Below the pieces are notes generated by a model, which saw only the letters and a list, made by a program, of their open reading frames with translations, made no database searches and was not told where the DNA came from. The position numbers and the translations under genes were made by a program. Shown piece by piece: positions 27,770 to 39,689 of a stretch of 64,000 bases of DNA. This DNA comes from Pteria penguin. Lineage: Eukaryota > Mollusca > Bivalvia > Pterioida > Pteriidae. The number at the start of each line of letters is the position of its first letter. Position 1 is the first letter of the stretch. The DNA is taken from positions 21,543,001 through 21,607,000 of the forward strand of contig CM068585.1 of NCBI GenBank assembly GCA_035048485.1. Reading direction: 5' to 3'.

Positions 27770-28390
27770 AATTAGATTGTTGCTGTACCGACTTAGGACG
27801 GTCAATTGAAATGACAAATCGTTCAATGGGTGTGGTTAAAACATAAACCTCATTTATGGATTCCTTTTCACATTTTCACATTACATTACCATATAATATT
27901 GATGTATATTTCATAGCGTCAAACACTCAGGTACTCATCACATTATACTATATTACACTATGTGAAATGCTTAAATCTGTGACGTCTAATTAACTTCTTC
28001 AGTTCGTTTTTATTGTAACTGCTAAATTGTCCTATACCTAATTTTTTGCTACTGTAAAATGTGCTTGTCTGTTAAATGTCCAGTATTCTTTATATTCAAC
28101 GCCTATATACTATACACTTACTCCCTTTCGTAGAACGCGTACACCTCAGTTTTAATGATCTGTGGTTGTGACACTTGCTCTGCAATGCTTATCAAAGAGA
28201 AACTGAAGACATCATCTGACAAGGCTGTATGAAAAAATCACGAAGGACATGCACACCAAACATAATAATAGTAAAATATACACGGGAAAACATTGCAAAA
28301 ATATTCCATTATGCTGCGATTACGATACCGACTTAGGACGGTCAATTGAAATAACAAACGTCACTCAATTGGTGTGATTAAGACTAATAT
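27770..28390 (+). repeat. Two R3 fragments
   Basis: TACCGACTTAGGACGGTCAAT occurs at about 27787 and again at about 28325. The second is preceded by AAGACATCTGACAAGGCTG, AAGGACATGCACACCAAAC and GGGAAAACATTGCAAAAATA, showing the 5' part of the R3 element. Both continue into AAATGACAAA and GGTGTGGTTAA-like strings. Confidence 0.65.
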
Positions 28391-29189
28391 CATGTAAGCA
28401 CTGTTGACAAATGTTTGTGTTATCCGTATATTTTCGATATTCCTTGCGGATATAGCTGCCCAAACACAAGAAACTTACTACAATAGGTCACCTGGGTTTA
28501 TTTTTTGTTTTCAGGAATCCATCATTTGCCACAGTGCTACAGTCATAAGCGGTTCATTGAAAGAGCACCATCACATCAACAAAATCAAATAGATAGTATA
28601 CTTACTAATAGTATGTATTTATACGTTAAATAATCATAATGGTAAATACTATTATTATTTTACAAGAAATGAGCAATGTTAGACATCGACGTTAATTTGG
28701 ATAGATATATATTCATTTCAAAACTCGTAAACTAAAACTTTATGAATTTCAGTCCGACCCTATAAATTGGTGTGTATGTGTGTACTATTTGTAGAATATT
28801 CAATAATGTAATAAAAATACGATACGAAAATTGTCTTTCATGCGTAACAATTTAATTTACTGATATAATGCAGACACGTGGTCGTAATTGCCGCTCTCGT
28901 TTCGACCGTGATAGGTTTCCTCCTTTAATGATTCTAGTCTGGCAACACACTACTAATTGAAAATTACTGTTTTCAAAGAAATCCAAAATTATTGAATCTC
29001 TATAAATGATTCGGGTGCTTCTTAGTTTCTTTGAAAATTATATGCACTTATTCACTATTTTCAATTGAAACAGATACTACAGTTTGTACTTTGAAAAAGC
29101 GGGTTTTTATCCAATACAGAAATATATATCTCAAAGAAAAAGGAGGAGTTACCGGCTCAGTTATGTGGCAGAAGTCACCATGGAGCTAT

Positions 29190-29665
29190 ACAATGTATGA
29201 ATATAAATAATATAATAGAACATTTAACACATTACAAAAATATTTGATTGTAGTGCAATTACGATACCGACTTAGGACGGTCATTTAATTTGACAAAAGC
29301 CAAACAAATGGTGTGGTTAACCGGTTTACGGGCCCACCTTCCCACTCACCGTAACAGCAGAACAATCAAAAGACGTACATTTAAAAATTTATAAATAATC
29401 CTCCATGTAAAGAACAAGGGTCAACAGGTATCGCATATTGAGAGGTCATAAAAATATAAACACGTAAGGTATTGTAAAAAACATAATGGTATAAAAATAT
29501 ATGCGACATCAACATGATAAACTGTGCTCTACCAGTCTGAAAGCGAGCTAAGACCCTAGATCTGTAGGAGTCCCGACTAACAGTCAGAGGGGACGAGGTT
29601 CAGGACCATGTCTCCTCTGAAAGAGGTTTGGACAAGGCCCGTCATATAGTCCCCACCGCCCTGTT
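29190..29665 (+). repeat. R3 longest copy
   Basis: Contains ACGATACCGACTTAGGACGG, AATGGTGTGGTTAACCGG, CCCACCTTCCCACTCACCG, GGGTCAACAGGTATCG, AGTCTGAAAGCGAGCTAAGAC, AGGTTCAGGACCATGTCTCC and ATATAGTCCCCACCGCCCTG. Reverse-complement copies with the same order lie at 40850-41340 and, more diverged, 37370-37990. No terminal repeats or frame were found. Confidence 0.7.
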
Positions 29666-29689
29666 ACTTTGATTTTAAGAAAATGTATA

Positions 29690-29790
29690 CTTGTATTGAT
29701 TTATGTATTGATTTATTGTATCTAATGCATATTTCGGCAAATAATGTCACTTGAGTGATCAAACTATATTTGAGGAGCATAGTAACCACC
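29690..29790 (+). repeat. R4 fragment
   Basis: CATATTTCGGCAAATAATGT followed by CACTTGAGTGAT and GAGGAGCATAG resembles R4 at 15655. Confidence 0.45.
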
Positions 29791-29979
29791 AAACTGACGT
29801 GTAATGGGAACAGAATCCTATATATGGACAGAGATTCGCTTGATTCATTATACAAACTATCAAACTACAATTTTGAGGTTATATTTCGGATCAGATAAGT
29901 ACAGAAACACTGAAAGACTATCTTCATGGTTAAATAGTTTCAAAGTTCTAATAAAGTATCATGATGCATAAATGAAAAT

Positions 29980-30279
29980 ATGTATGTGTATGAGTGCGTG
30001 TGTGCGTACTTGCTTGTACACATATTACGTTCTTTCATATTGATGAATGGAAATAGTACTACGGATATAACAATACGTTGTAGTCTGTATTACTTGTCAA
30101 AATTCGATTACAATACCAAAAATATATCCCTTAATTGCACGTCGAATAATGTTGACGAATTGGCAGATAGTATCCTCTCTAGGGAGGGGTCGATAATGAA
30201 GGTTAAAAGCCTGCACGATATCTCTCAACACTCTGTATTACAATTACCAAACCGTTCCTCTATAAATCAGTCTGAATGA
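29980..30279 (+). CDS. Unassigned open frame, 99 codons
   Basis: The frame runs from ATG 29980 to TGA. It is longer than chance would usually give at this AT content. Residues 40-99 look protein-like (with an NISLNCTSNNVDELADSIL stretch and several N-x-S/T sequons), but I recognise no domain. There is no clear signal peptide, splice site or poly(A) signal. Treat as hypothetical. Confidence 0.15.
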   Translation: MYVYECVCAYLLVHILRSFILMNGNSTTDITIRCSLYYLSKFDYNTKNISLNCTSNNVDELADSILSREGSIMKVKSLHDISQHSVLQLPNRSSINQSE

Positions 30280-30674
30280 GAATCTAAAAATTTTAATTGA
30301 TGAAAATTATTTTGTCTTACACATTCATTTTAGAGTGCGTGTCACAGATATTTCGTAATTATTTTATCATAATGGATATGTATTCAATAATCTGAGAATG
30401 ACCTTTAGTTTTACCCTTCCTAATATCACGGACACAAAATCCAAACAAAACACGATGTCTGTTAAGATCCAATATGCTAAATATTTCTTCAAAATAAGAT
30501 AATATATTAAGAACCGCGACATATACAAAGTTATGGATTTGGCGTCATTAGTTTATTCGGCACGTCTATATTTCATTAAATCTTTCCATGACATTATTTG
30601 TATAACGCAGAAAAACTCACTGTGAAAATTACAAAATGATAGCAGCTAATTACACGTTTTAAATATTTACTCAG

Positions 30675-30930
30675 CGCCACGTTCTCTCAAGTGCATCCGT
30701 ATGACTTCCGTGGCCCTTCATAAACACTATATGTATACGAGTCTTCTCCAGAGAAATTTCAATACCTTTTTAATTAGCTAAAACAATTACATCTGGTGCC
30801 GCTCTCGTGTTGTTTGATAGCAGGAACATGCGGTCATAGAAACTGACACTTCGGGAAATAACGTTGGATAGTTTTTCTTCCTATGTTGAGTTTCGCAGCT
30901 GCTGGTCGGCAATGTAATACTTTTTTTATA
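30675..30930 (-). pseudogene. Decayed coding relic or transposon fragment, unidentified
   Basis: One minus-strand frame stays in register for about 85 codons, interrupted by only two internal stops (TAG and TAA). It contains stretches such as SVSFYDRMFLLSNNTRAAPD and a terminal HTDALERTWR before TGA. The plus strand over 30720-30900 also reads plausibly in one frame, so direction is uncertain. GC content is higher than in the flanks. I do not recognise the family. Confidence 0.3.
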
Positions 30931-31311
30931 CTTTTTCTTTGAAACTTCTTCGTACAATAATTTCATTTTATTAGTAGGTCTGCCTTGTTTTCATTCCTTA
31001 TGGATCATATTCAATGTTGTCGTGCATATATTGTATAACACTAATATATTTTATTGTAATTTAAGACGGAGTTTTAAGCAAACATTAGAAGTTTTAGTTA
31101 AACTTTGTATTAGTGTGCTGCTTTTAATTTTACGTCGACCCACCACTACTGTTTAGTTTGTTTGTTGCATTTGGCATTGTGTTTTAGAGATGCTAGATTG
31201 CAAACTTACTTCCATACAGATTTGCTATCAATAAATATGTTCAATTTTTTCTTGTCTCTTTATTGTTTTAAGAATAAGTTTTTCATCTCTGAACTTTGAT
31301 CAGAGATGTGT

Positions 31312-31437
31312 GTCCTTTTTTTTTGGGGGGGGGGGGGATGATATTTTATTTTTTTTGGCATCTTTTTGAATTATTAGGATTTTTTCTTTATTATTATTAA
31401 TTTTGTTATTATCATTATCGCTATCATCATCATCATC

Positions 31438-31469
<32 letters not shown>

Positions 31470-31474
31470 CTTCG

Positions 31475-31528
<54 letters not shown>

Positions 31529-31548
31529 ATAGTAGTAGTAGTAGCTAT
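31312..31548. repeat. Poly-T/poly-G run and (ATC)n-(GTA)n microsatellite
   Basis: T and G homopolymers at 31312-31337 are followed by (ATC)n at about 31420-31470 and (GTA)n at about 31476-31545, two different trinucleotides joined through CTTCGG. Apparent Asp/Thr- or Ser/Val-rich proteins are artefacts. Confidence 0.95.
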
Positions 31549-31549
31549 T

Positions 31550-32825
31550 GTTTTTGTTGTAACATGGGACCGTATAGGTGGAACATAGTATAAACGGCAC
31601 ACTGTAGCTTGTATTGTCATATGAAATTGGTTATCCATGTAGACGATAAATTTCTAGTGTCAACGTTTTAAATCTTCACTATATCCATATCAGTACAATT
31701 ATTTTCATCTATACAAATTGCACTGTTTAATAGATTTACAATATTCACATTCTAAATATAGAAAATTTAGCAGCAAACTTTTAATCGTTTTATTTCGATG
31801 GTAAATTAGCTGTAACGTCTGAAATTGGAATTGACTAAAACTAGTTGTCATCTTATATGACACTTGCTTTGCCACAGTTTTACGTAATGACATTCTAACG
31901 AGTTCAATATCATTAATGTCTATGTATTTTCCTGATTTCTTACATTTCTTTACAATACAATTCTTGCTATTTATTAATTAAAACTATATTGATTTTTTTT
32001 TCATTTGGCTATTGTATAGATAAAACATTCTTGACGTCATAAACAGAATATATAGCTGAAACAATTTCCAATATTATTCCCAGAAAAAATATCAACCACA
32101 GTCATTATCTGTGTATGCATCTTACATAACGTTGTTATTGCATTCATCCTGGTATTATGATCTTGCACATTGTCTCATTCACACAATAGTTTTCAATTAG
32201 TGAACATTGTGCGGTTTCCCACGTTAAGAAGACTATGTGTTGTATTATCTATGTTGTAATGAAATTTACGTAAACAGTAGCAGACATGTTGTGTATGGTA
32301 ACCATCATGTACGTATCTTACCTGTCATAGAACGCCTCAGAGCCACATTATTGGTGCCCGACATCCTCTGGACATTGTTTTATTCAATGATAATACAGGA
32401 CTTTCACATTGGCAATATAAATACAACAATGATATTTCGTACTTTGAGGGTTTTTTACATACACTATATGCATTTATTTCATTTTAATATGAGTTCTCTG
32501 TTTATATTGTCTTTGTCCTTTGCGATATCATAGATAGTTAATATTCAATATTTCTTTTAACATCATTTATTTATGTATTGAAGTATCCCTATAAAATCGG
32601 TACCTTTTCAAGATCATCAACAGCATAATTTACATTTATATACACCGTAATATTTCTCTATATCTTGCTTTTCTTAGTAATTATTAGGACTTAAATGTTC
32701 TGCAGCCTTTCGACTAAATGTTTGCACCAAGTATTACAAAAATCTTTTCTTTTTTTTTTTTTTATTTCTTTTGTTTTTATTTTTTGATACCAGCAGATAT
32801 AAATGTCATATTTAATGCGTTTGAC
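31550..32825. other. AT-rich stretch without recognised genes
   Basis: It contains a 98-codon plus-strand frame (32237-32533) with a few hydrophobic stretches and no recognisable motif, flanking signal or homologue known to me. Nothing else is supported. Confidence 0.4.
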
Positions 32826-32960
32826 GAGGGACCTTCACGACGGTCTCCGTTAATCAACCAGGTCAAGTTCCGGATGAGATTCAAGCACACAACTTTTCGA
32901 TCAATACTCCAGCATGCAGACCACTTTACCACCCCTGGACTCTTTTTCATAAAACAACTT
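32826..32960 (-). mobile_element. Probable tRNA-headed SINE fragment
   Basis: On the minus strand, CCAGGGGTGGTAAAGTGGTC resembles a tRNA A-box region and GTGTGCTTGAATCTCATCCG a B-box region about 35 bp later. Read on the plus strand, the same segment mimics an exon between a T-rich acceptor and AAAGTAAGT. I prefer the SINE reading. Confidence 0.45.
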
Positions 32961-33217
32961 TACGCACATTATATAAAGTAAGTATAATAATTTTATTATA
33001 TTAACTCACAATGTGTGTTCCTACATTGTGGACATGATTTGAATTTTACTTGCTGTTTTTGAGTCAAAATACTGACCATATTCATTAATTAATTTATTTA
33101 TTTTCATTTTAATAAGCATATCGATAAGATCTTAAGATTACAGATACATTGTTAAAAATACCAGAAAAACAACGTTTCTGTATCGTAATGAACATTTGAA
33201 ATTGTGTTGTTCATAAT

Positions 33218-33487
33218 ATGGTTAAGTTTATAAAGTTAATGATCGAGCTTATTGTATTTCCAAAGTCAGGGGTTATTGATGACGCCGATGAAACCGTCGT
33301 GGGATTAACGGTAATAGAGATAATCTCTGTACTAGTCTTATCACGGTCCGCTGCATCCAGTCACGCTTCGTTGATTGCTAATGCCCCTATAGAGATTGAT
33401 ATCGGACAGGAAGATACAGTTCCTCGTCAATTAGTGCTGTCACAATGTCGGCGTTATCTAGAACCATCATCCTCTGAACTCTCGTGA
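33218..33487 (+). CDS. Unassigned open frame, 89 codons, in a GC-richer island
   Basis: From about 33270 to the TGA at 33487 the base composition rises clearly above the flanks, and one frame stays open (residues such as GVIDDADETVVGLTVIEI and APIEIDIGQEDTVPRQLVL). The N-terminal 18 residues lie in AT-rich DNA, so the true start may be an acceptor at CCAAAG|TCAGG. I recognise no domain. It may be an exon or a transposon-derived piece. Confidence 0.22.
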   Translation: MVKFIKLMIELIVFPKSGVIDDADETVVGLTVIEIISVLVLSRSAASSHASLIANAPIEIDIGQEDTVPRQLVLSQCRRYLEPSSSELS

Positions 33488-33703
33488 CAAATAAAATATA
33501 ACTGTGACTTTTAACATCTAGATAAACTTTGCCTTCCTAATAGATTTTCAGAGATCTTTTTATCCAAAAGTTAATTTTATACATATGAAAGCATTTAAAT
33601 TAAAATTATGATTATTGAACATTAACGCAATTTGCTTTATGTATGAAAATAGAAAATGCTTTCCGAAAGGTTTCCAATATTTATATTCCTGGTAATTAAT
33701 CAT

Positions 33704-33719
33704 TATGATGATGATAATG

Positions 33720-33802
<83 letters not shown>
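33704..33802 (+). repeat. (AAT)n microsatellite
   Basis: About 28 near-perfect AAT units follow GATGATGATAATG. The poly-Asn and poly-Ile frames are artefacts. Confidence 0.97.
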
Positions 33803-33803
<1 letters not shown>

Positions 33804-34223
33804 TAAAAACCCACAATGTATTACAGACAAATTATATTTATTATCGAGAAGACTTCGATTTTACTGTTCGTGTATTCTTTTAAAACAATATGATTATGTA
33901 ATAATAGTTTTGACAATTAACATATTTTACGTGAATTTATGTCAAGACCTGGTGTAGTTCTCTATCTTATGTATTGTTCGAGTCTAAGTGAATGTCACTT
34001 TTATACAATGTAAAGGCCTTATTAATCTAAATATGATCTTTTGCTGACTAAGGCAGTAAGATATTTATATTATTTTAAATCTTAACATTCAATTTATATG
34101 TCATTAAAAGCTAAGTGGAAAAAACTCTTTAAGATTAAGCTTTAACAAAGTAAACTCTAAGCAATACCTTCAATAACCAAAAGGATATATTTCAACATTA
34201 TCATTACATTAACTATAACCAAA

Positions 34224-34393
34224 CAGTGGCGGCTCCAGGGGGGGGGGGTTGTTTAGGGGATTCGGGAAAACCCCCTCAGATAAGAAAAATATGTTACATT
34301 TTTGCGAAATTTGCACAATATCTTGAAAATGTTGGTTAAACCCCCTCATCCTGGATAAAAACCTCCTCAGATGAGCTCCTGGATCCGCCACTG
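34224..34393. mobile_element. MITE with terminal inverted repeats and 5-bp target duplication
   Basis: The left end CAGTGGCGGCTCCAGG and the complement of the right end CAGTGGCGGATCCAGG differ at one position. The element is 170 bp and flanked on both sides by CCAAA (34219-34223 and 34394-34398). It has no transposase, so it is a non-autonomous DNA transposon. The CAGTGGCGG end is seen in several cut-and-paste families; I leave the superfamily open. Confidence 0.85.
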
Positions 34394-34399
34394 CCAAAC

Positions 34400-35410
34400 C
34401 ATTAATATAAAGCTACATCTACAGTGATGACATTAGCGTTTAGTTCATATATGTGAATATTTTGTAGAATTGTAACGATAGTGAACAAAACTCTTAAAAT
34501 TATTAAAACCGTATCATTGAATTTCAAAGGTTGGGATTTAAATTCATAAATGGGACATGAAAAAAGAGTATTCATGTTGTCTATACAATATACAGCTTCT
34601 GTCTGTTTGCGTTACCAAATTTTTAACAAATGAGAGTCTGTAAATAAATGTATTTGAAAATACCAGAATACTGAATATTTTGATTTTTTTAAAAAAAATG
34701 AACTTAGCAAGAATATTTAACGTATATAAAATTTCTCTCGATACACCATATTAACTCCTTACATACGGAAACAATAAAACATTATTATGCAATGTAATAT
34801 CCACTGTGCTCTAAATTCCCTTACATCAATTGAGCAATGTACTTTCAGAATGACTCTTCTCTTTCTGTAAAGTGTCTCACACTCTCTGACTCCCCCTTTC
34901 ACAGAGGCGGTGGCAGATTTATGTAGGAAGCACTTAGGAGTTGACACCATATATAATTGAAACGGAAGCAGTGACCGACATTGTGATTATGTCACGTGAC
35001 CGAGATTTCAATCAGTTAATCAAGAATTCGCACCTATCTCTTCACGCATTGCCGCCTAATTAGAAACGAAACCATGCAAGACCAAGTTTCCCAGAGGGAA
35101 CCATGTCATGTCTAACGAAAGTACCTATTCCTCTGTTTCATGGCTACAATTTCTTAACATTCATAGAGTGAAGTATATATATTCGTGGTGGTTTATGGTT
35201 TAACGTTATCTGTGAACAACAACATAGATATATCCGATAAAACATATGAATTGTTATAGATAATATCACGATACAAATCTACTTATCCTCTTTCAACAAT
35301 TCACTATGACGATTGGCAGATACACTTTCCTCTTTGCGCGTTTTGCCAGTTTAGTGCATGATAACAAATCGGAGAATGTTTCTACCGGTTTTCACAATCG
35401 ATCTACAATG
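34400..35410. other. Intergenic, nothing recognised
   Basis: AT-rich sequence with short open frames only. No repeat family defined in this window was seen. Confidence 0.4.
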
Positions 35411-35413
35411 TTT

Positions 35414-35672
35414 TGAAACACACAGGAATCTGATATTAAAACACATAGGAATCTGATACTAAAACCCACAGGAATCTGCTACTAAAACACACAGGAATCT
35501 GATACTAAAACACACAGGAATCTGATACTAAAACTCACAGGAATCTGATACTAAAACACACAGGAATCTGATACTAAAACACATAGGAATCTGATACTAA
35601 AACACACAGGAATCTGATACTACAACACACAGGAATCTGATACTACAACACACAGGAATCTGATACTAAATT
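35414..35672 (+). repeat. 23-bp tandem repeat, eleven units
   Basis: Unit AAAACACACAGGAATCTGATACT. Variants ACATAGG, ACCCACAGG and ACTCACAGG mark individual units, and the last two units share TACAACACAC. Because 23 is not a multiple of three, no frame stays open. Confidence 0.97.
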
Positions 35673-35804
35673 TCAATGTATCATAATAACAATTAAACAT
35701 AATAAATGAATATTCAAAATTATCGTTTCAAAATTAATACCGATACTTTGCATAATTCGGATACGCTTATTGTCTGTCTTGTTTATTTTTGTTTTTGTTT
35801 TTGT

Positions 35805-35873
35805 TTATATATATATATATATATATATACAATTATTTTCTTTATTTTAAGTTATAAAAGAGAATGACAAATT

Positions 35874-35948
<75 letters not shown>

Positions 35949-35960
35949 TGTTTGTGTTTT
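35805..35960 (+). repeat. (TA)n and (GT)n microsatellites
   Basis: (TA)12 lies at about 35807-35830. A (GT)n of about 33 units runs from 35879 to 35945, trailing into TTTGTGTTTGTG. A second short (TA)n is at 36136-36149. Confidence 0.97.
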
Positions 35961-36469
35961 CAAGGAAGATCTTACAGCGAAAGGAAATATTTTGTACTGA
36001 TCCCAAGTTACATGAAATTCCTTCAGGTCATACTTTATATAGAAAATATAAAAATAGGGTCTTGTAATCATAATGTTATCCGATCGACTTGAAAATTATT
36101 TATCACTTCTAATGTAACGGCAGTTCTGCATAATATATATATATATATAACGGTCCCCCGGCAGTTGTATTGACTCACTTGTATCAATGAATCTACACGC
36201 TAACTAGTACGTTATCCATATATCTTTTCACTGCATCGTTTTAATAAGCGTTATAATGCCCATAAAATTTAGTAACAGGTAAATCTTAAATCGAATACAT
36301 ACATATACGTCACTGAGGAAGTTGTTACGAGACTCTTATTACTCAATGTGATATCTCGGTATCCAGGCTTTTAAATGATATTCTGGACTGAGACCGATTC
36401 CGATCATTTTACGCAGATGTGACACCTTCTGTACTAAAAGGATACCTACTTTGACTTCTCCTTACATAA

Positions 36470-36700
36470 ATATATATGGGATTTATACGATTTGACTCTT
36501 TCTACTGGGTATATGTGATGGCTGTTGCTAGCAAGCAGGAGATGCTCACTGTCCCCGAGCACCTGATCTCACTTCATTATAGGGGTTCACATATGCTCTT
36601 CAAGTAGACATTTTCCCTTATTTTCGGTCTTATATTTATTTTCACTGATTTTGTACGTCCCCTGGTTTTATGATTTTTGGTGTTATGGTTTTGATTTATC
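36470..36700 (+). repeat. Diverged R1-related repeat (partner of 13020)
   Basis: ATATATGGGATTTATACGATTTG, GCTAGCAAGCAGGAGATGC, GAGCACCTGATCTCAC, CATATGCTCTTCAAGTAGAC and CCCCTGGTTTTATGATTTT mirror 13020-13290 in reverse complement. Confidence 0.7.
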
Positions 36701-36707
36701 CATCATC

Positions 36708-36708
<1 letters not shown>

Positions 36709-36738
<30 letters not shown>

Positions 36739-36826
36739 GCATACATGCATACATGCATACATGCATACATACATACATACATACATACATACGTATATAC
36801 GTACGTTACGTACATACATACATACA

Positions 36827-36857
<31 letters not shown>

Positions 36858-37047
36858 GTACATGTACATGTACATACACATACATACATACATACATACA
36901 TACATACATACATACATACATACATACATACATACATACATACATACACACACACATACACATACATACATACATACATACATACATACATACATACATA
37001 CATACATACATACATACATACATACATACATACATACATACATACAT
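36709..37047 (+). repeat. (CATA)n microsatellite, about 340 bp
   Basis: Over 80 CATA units with CATG, GTAC and CACA interruptions, including a TACGTATATACGTACGTTACG block near 36788-36812. Open frames in all phases on both strands are artefacts of the tetranucleotide. Confidence 0.98.
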
Positions 37048-37369
37048 TGATAAATAAGAATACATCCATTCTTGTTTTGTTTTTATGGTTAAAATAAAAG
37101 TAAATATTGGGATTATATATCATCATTCGACATATGTTTACTACTTTCCCTTTTATTCGAGTTGTTTTGTTTTGTTTTGTTTTGTTTTTATTTTGGGGGT
37201 TTTTTTTACTATCCCTATCTTCATTTTATCCCTACCCTTAACCTGTCCATGATGACGATAGTAGATAGTCATCATAAATATAAACGACTTAAAGACTTAA
37301 GATATTTTGCATCATGTTGACGCCATTCGTTATCATCGCATAGATCATTACTCTTGTATTTCGTCCCTC

Positions 37370-37990
37370 TACAGTTTATGCAGACTCTTCTTTAATGTTT
37401 CACATTGACTATCAAGGCTGTTGGGACTCTATGACGGGCTTTGCTTCTTCGTCTCTTATTTGAGACCCTTGCAAATCATGGACTTCAGCTAGTATTAAGA
37501 CGGACAGAGAACGACTGGCTGATGTTGATAAGACTTCATATACCCCTTATAATGAAATTCATACGATAATAGTATTCCTGATAAACTTTTTGACCTCTCA
37601 ACTTGCTCTTTTCATGAAGGAGTATTTATCAATATATACAAAAGTGTGATTTTGATTTTACTGCTTACGTGAGATTAAATGTATGTTTTCTCGTATGAGT
37701 GACGATTGTGACGTCAATAGATCGATCCACTTTTCATCATAGAAAGCGATGTTTAGTGGAAGTTTGATTTGTAATGCTTATGACCTCATAATCAAATGTC
37801 CGACTTGTCCAACCTTGTGTGACGTCATCACAGTCGTACTTTGCGCTAAAGTGCTTGATATTCGACGAAAGTGGATCAGTGTATTGATAGTCTCAAGTCG
37901 GTTTCGCAACTGCATTGCAATGGAAAATTCTTGTGATGTCTGATGTGTGTCAATCATTTATTTACTCTGTATGTCCACGGTCCGTGCCGA
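37370..37990 (-). repeat. R3 copy, diverged and inverted
   Basis: GTTTATGCAGACTCTTCTTTAATG, TATCAAGGCTGTTGGGACTC, ATGACGGGCTTTG and, further right, CTCAAGTCGGTTTCGCAACTGC match 40870-41340 in order with many substitutions. Weak open frames here are likely repeat-derived. Confidence 0.5.
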
Positions 37991-38384
37991 GGGCTTATTC
38001 GTTTTTATCTCCTTTGTTCTTCTTTATTATGAAAGTAACAGTTAAAAGTCCTGCGCAGGAAATCACGATCATACACCTAGAAAACTTTTACATATACATT
38101 TAGATGAGAGACGTATATACGATAGACAGGAAAGAAATACAACTGTGGTAGGCACGTTTGTCATGCAGCATAAACTTTAGTTTGCCTCTAAAATCATTTG
38201 CTGGGATATTTGATCTCAAAACTCTACATATATTTTGACATGTATAGTATCTTTTATGTTGGTTACAGTATACTTAGCCTGTTTAGTGAACACCAAATAT
38301 GACTTTGTATACCAGTTTTGTACTTTCGTATGTACAATTAGGAAACCAAAACTCTTGATTTTGACATGTTTCTTGTTTCTGTAT

Positions 38385-38530
38385 GCAGACAGGAGATGCT
38401 TACTCTCCCCGGGCACCTGGTCTCACCTCGGAATTTTTCAGGGGTTCACAACAGTTCCTTTTGAAACATACACGATTTTGTATCTGTCCTTGGACTTTGA
38501 GAATGATTAACGGTTTGGTACTTCTTCAAT
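38385..38530 (+). repeat. R1 subtype B copy
   Basis: GACAGGAGATGCTTACTCTC, GGGCACCTGGTCTCACCTCGG, GGGGTTCACAACAGTTCC and GTCCTTGGACTTTGAGAATG match 20105-20270. Confidence 0.75.
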
Positions 38531-39394
38531 ATTGATTATATTTAGAATACTTAATGTCAACGGAATATGCGGTCACTCTGTAAACTAATAAAGGGGCACC
38601 CTTTACTTTCTTCATAATGTAAATTATATATTTGTTTCAACTTTTGCATTATGAGCGTTGGTGATGAAACAATTAGTACGATCTTAATAATTTGTAAATT
38701 ATTTTAACCTGATCATACGAATTATTGCAATGTCTTTTGCATAAGATATCAATATACTGAAAAGATGAATTTGAATTTTAAAGAGAAAGCAGAAGACATC
38801 TGACAAAATTGCATGACACAAATAACCAAGGACGTGCACACAAAATTCATATTCAATAATACTGATAATATCTCAACATTTGTTTCAAATATTCAATGAA
38901 TGAATGAGATTGTAACAAAATATTGTTAAGTGGGTAAAATGACAATTGATCAAATTAAAAAAAACTTCTCATCATTTAAAAAGGGTCGGCAATAGAGTCA
39001 TATTATCAGATCAGGTATTCCATTGGTATTCATATGCGTAATAAAACTTTTTTCAAAATGTTTACCCAAAAATACTGATAATACTTGAAGCAAAAATTCA
39101 GAAAAAGTTTAGTACGTTGTGAGATTGGTAATACTTGTTTCTTTAACGTAGTATATGACTAGCACTAATATGCAAAGCTTGATATACCATACTTTGTGTC
39201 TGTATACTTTATTCATAAAGTATGTGGATGGAGAGTTCAGATGATCCTCGTGCGTATTATGTCGACATGAAGATGATATACGTTTTTAAAAGAAAAAATA
39301 TGATAAATCAAATTATAATGTATGGTGAATATATAGACATATTTCAACACAGAAGAATTTTTTTAAACCATCATCATCTGAACCGATGTCGTTC

Positions 39395-39500
39395 AGCTGA
39401 TTAGGTGTAACCGAGGTGTCCCAGGTGCGATTGTCACCGTGGGCATACCCTGGGATGAGACAGTGTAAACCGAGGTGCAGCAATTAACTAATCAATCAAT
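39395..39500 (+). mobile_element. SINE-like 3' fragment
   Basis: CCGTGGGCATACCCTGGGATGAGACAGTG then TAAACCGAGGTGC and an AATCAATCAATCAATTAATC tail. The GATGAGACAGT-AAACCGAG phrase and the CAAT-type tail are shared with the SINE at 58014, but the head is absent. Confidence 0.5.
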
Positions 39501-39574
39501 CAATTAATCATCATCATCATTATAAATTAAAAAGAAACTTATTAAATTTCTATTAAGTACATGTATTAAAAGCG

Positions 39575-39618
<44 letters not shown>

Positions 39619-39680
39619 TATAAATTAAAAAGAAACTTATGGAATATCTATTATGTACATGTACTAAGAGCGAATAGAAT
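39498..39680 (+). repeat. (ATC)n with an 85-bp tandem duplication
   Basis: Two (ATC)n blocks (about 39507 and about 39577) are each followed by ATTATAAATTAAAAAGAAAC TTAT and a TCTATTA-GTACATGTA-T-A-AGCG segment. The duplication therefore includes the microsatellite and about 65 bp of flank. Confidence 0.85.
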
Positions 39681-39689
39681 ACGTCATAT

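Noticed and set aside
32797..32981. Apparent exon between a T-rich acceptor and AAAGTAAGT
   Set aside because: The reverse strand carries tRNA A-box and B-box-like strings, so it is more likely an antisense SINE fragment. The peptide has no recognisable feature.
36651..37126. Several frames of about 100-148 codons on both strands
   Set aside because: The (CATA)n tetranucleotide repeat reads open in all phases.
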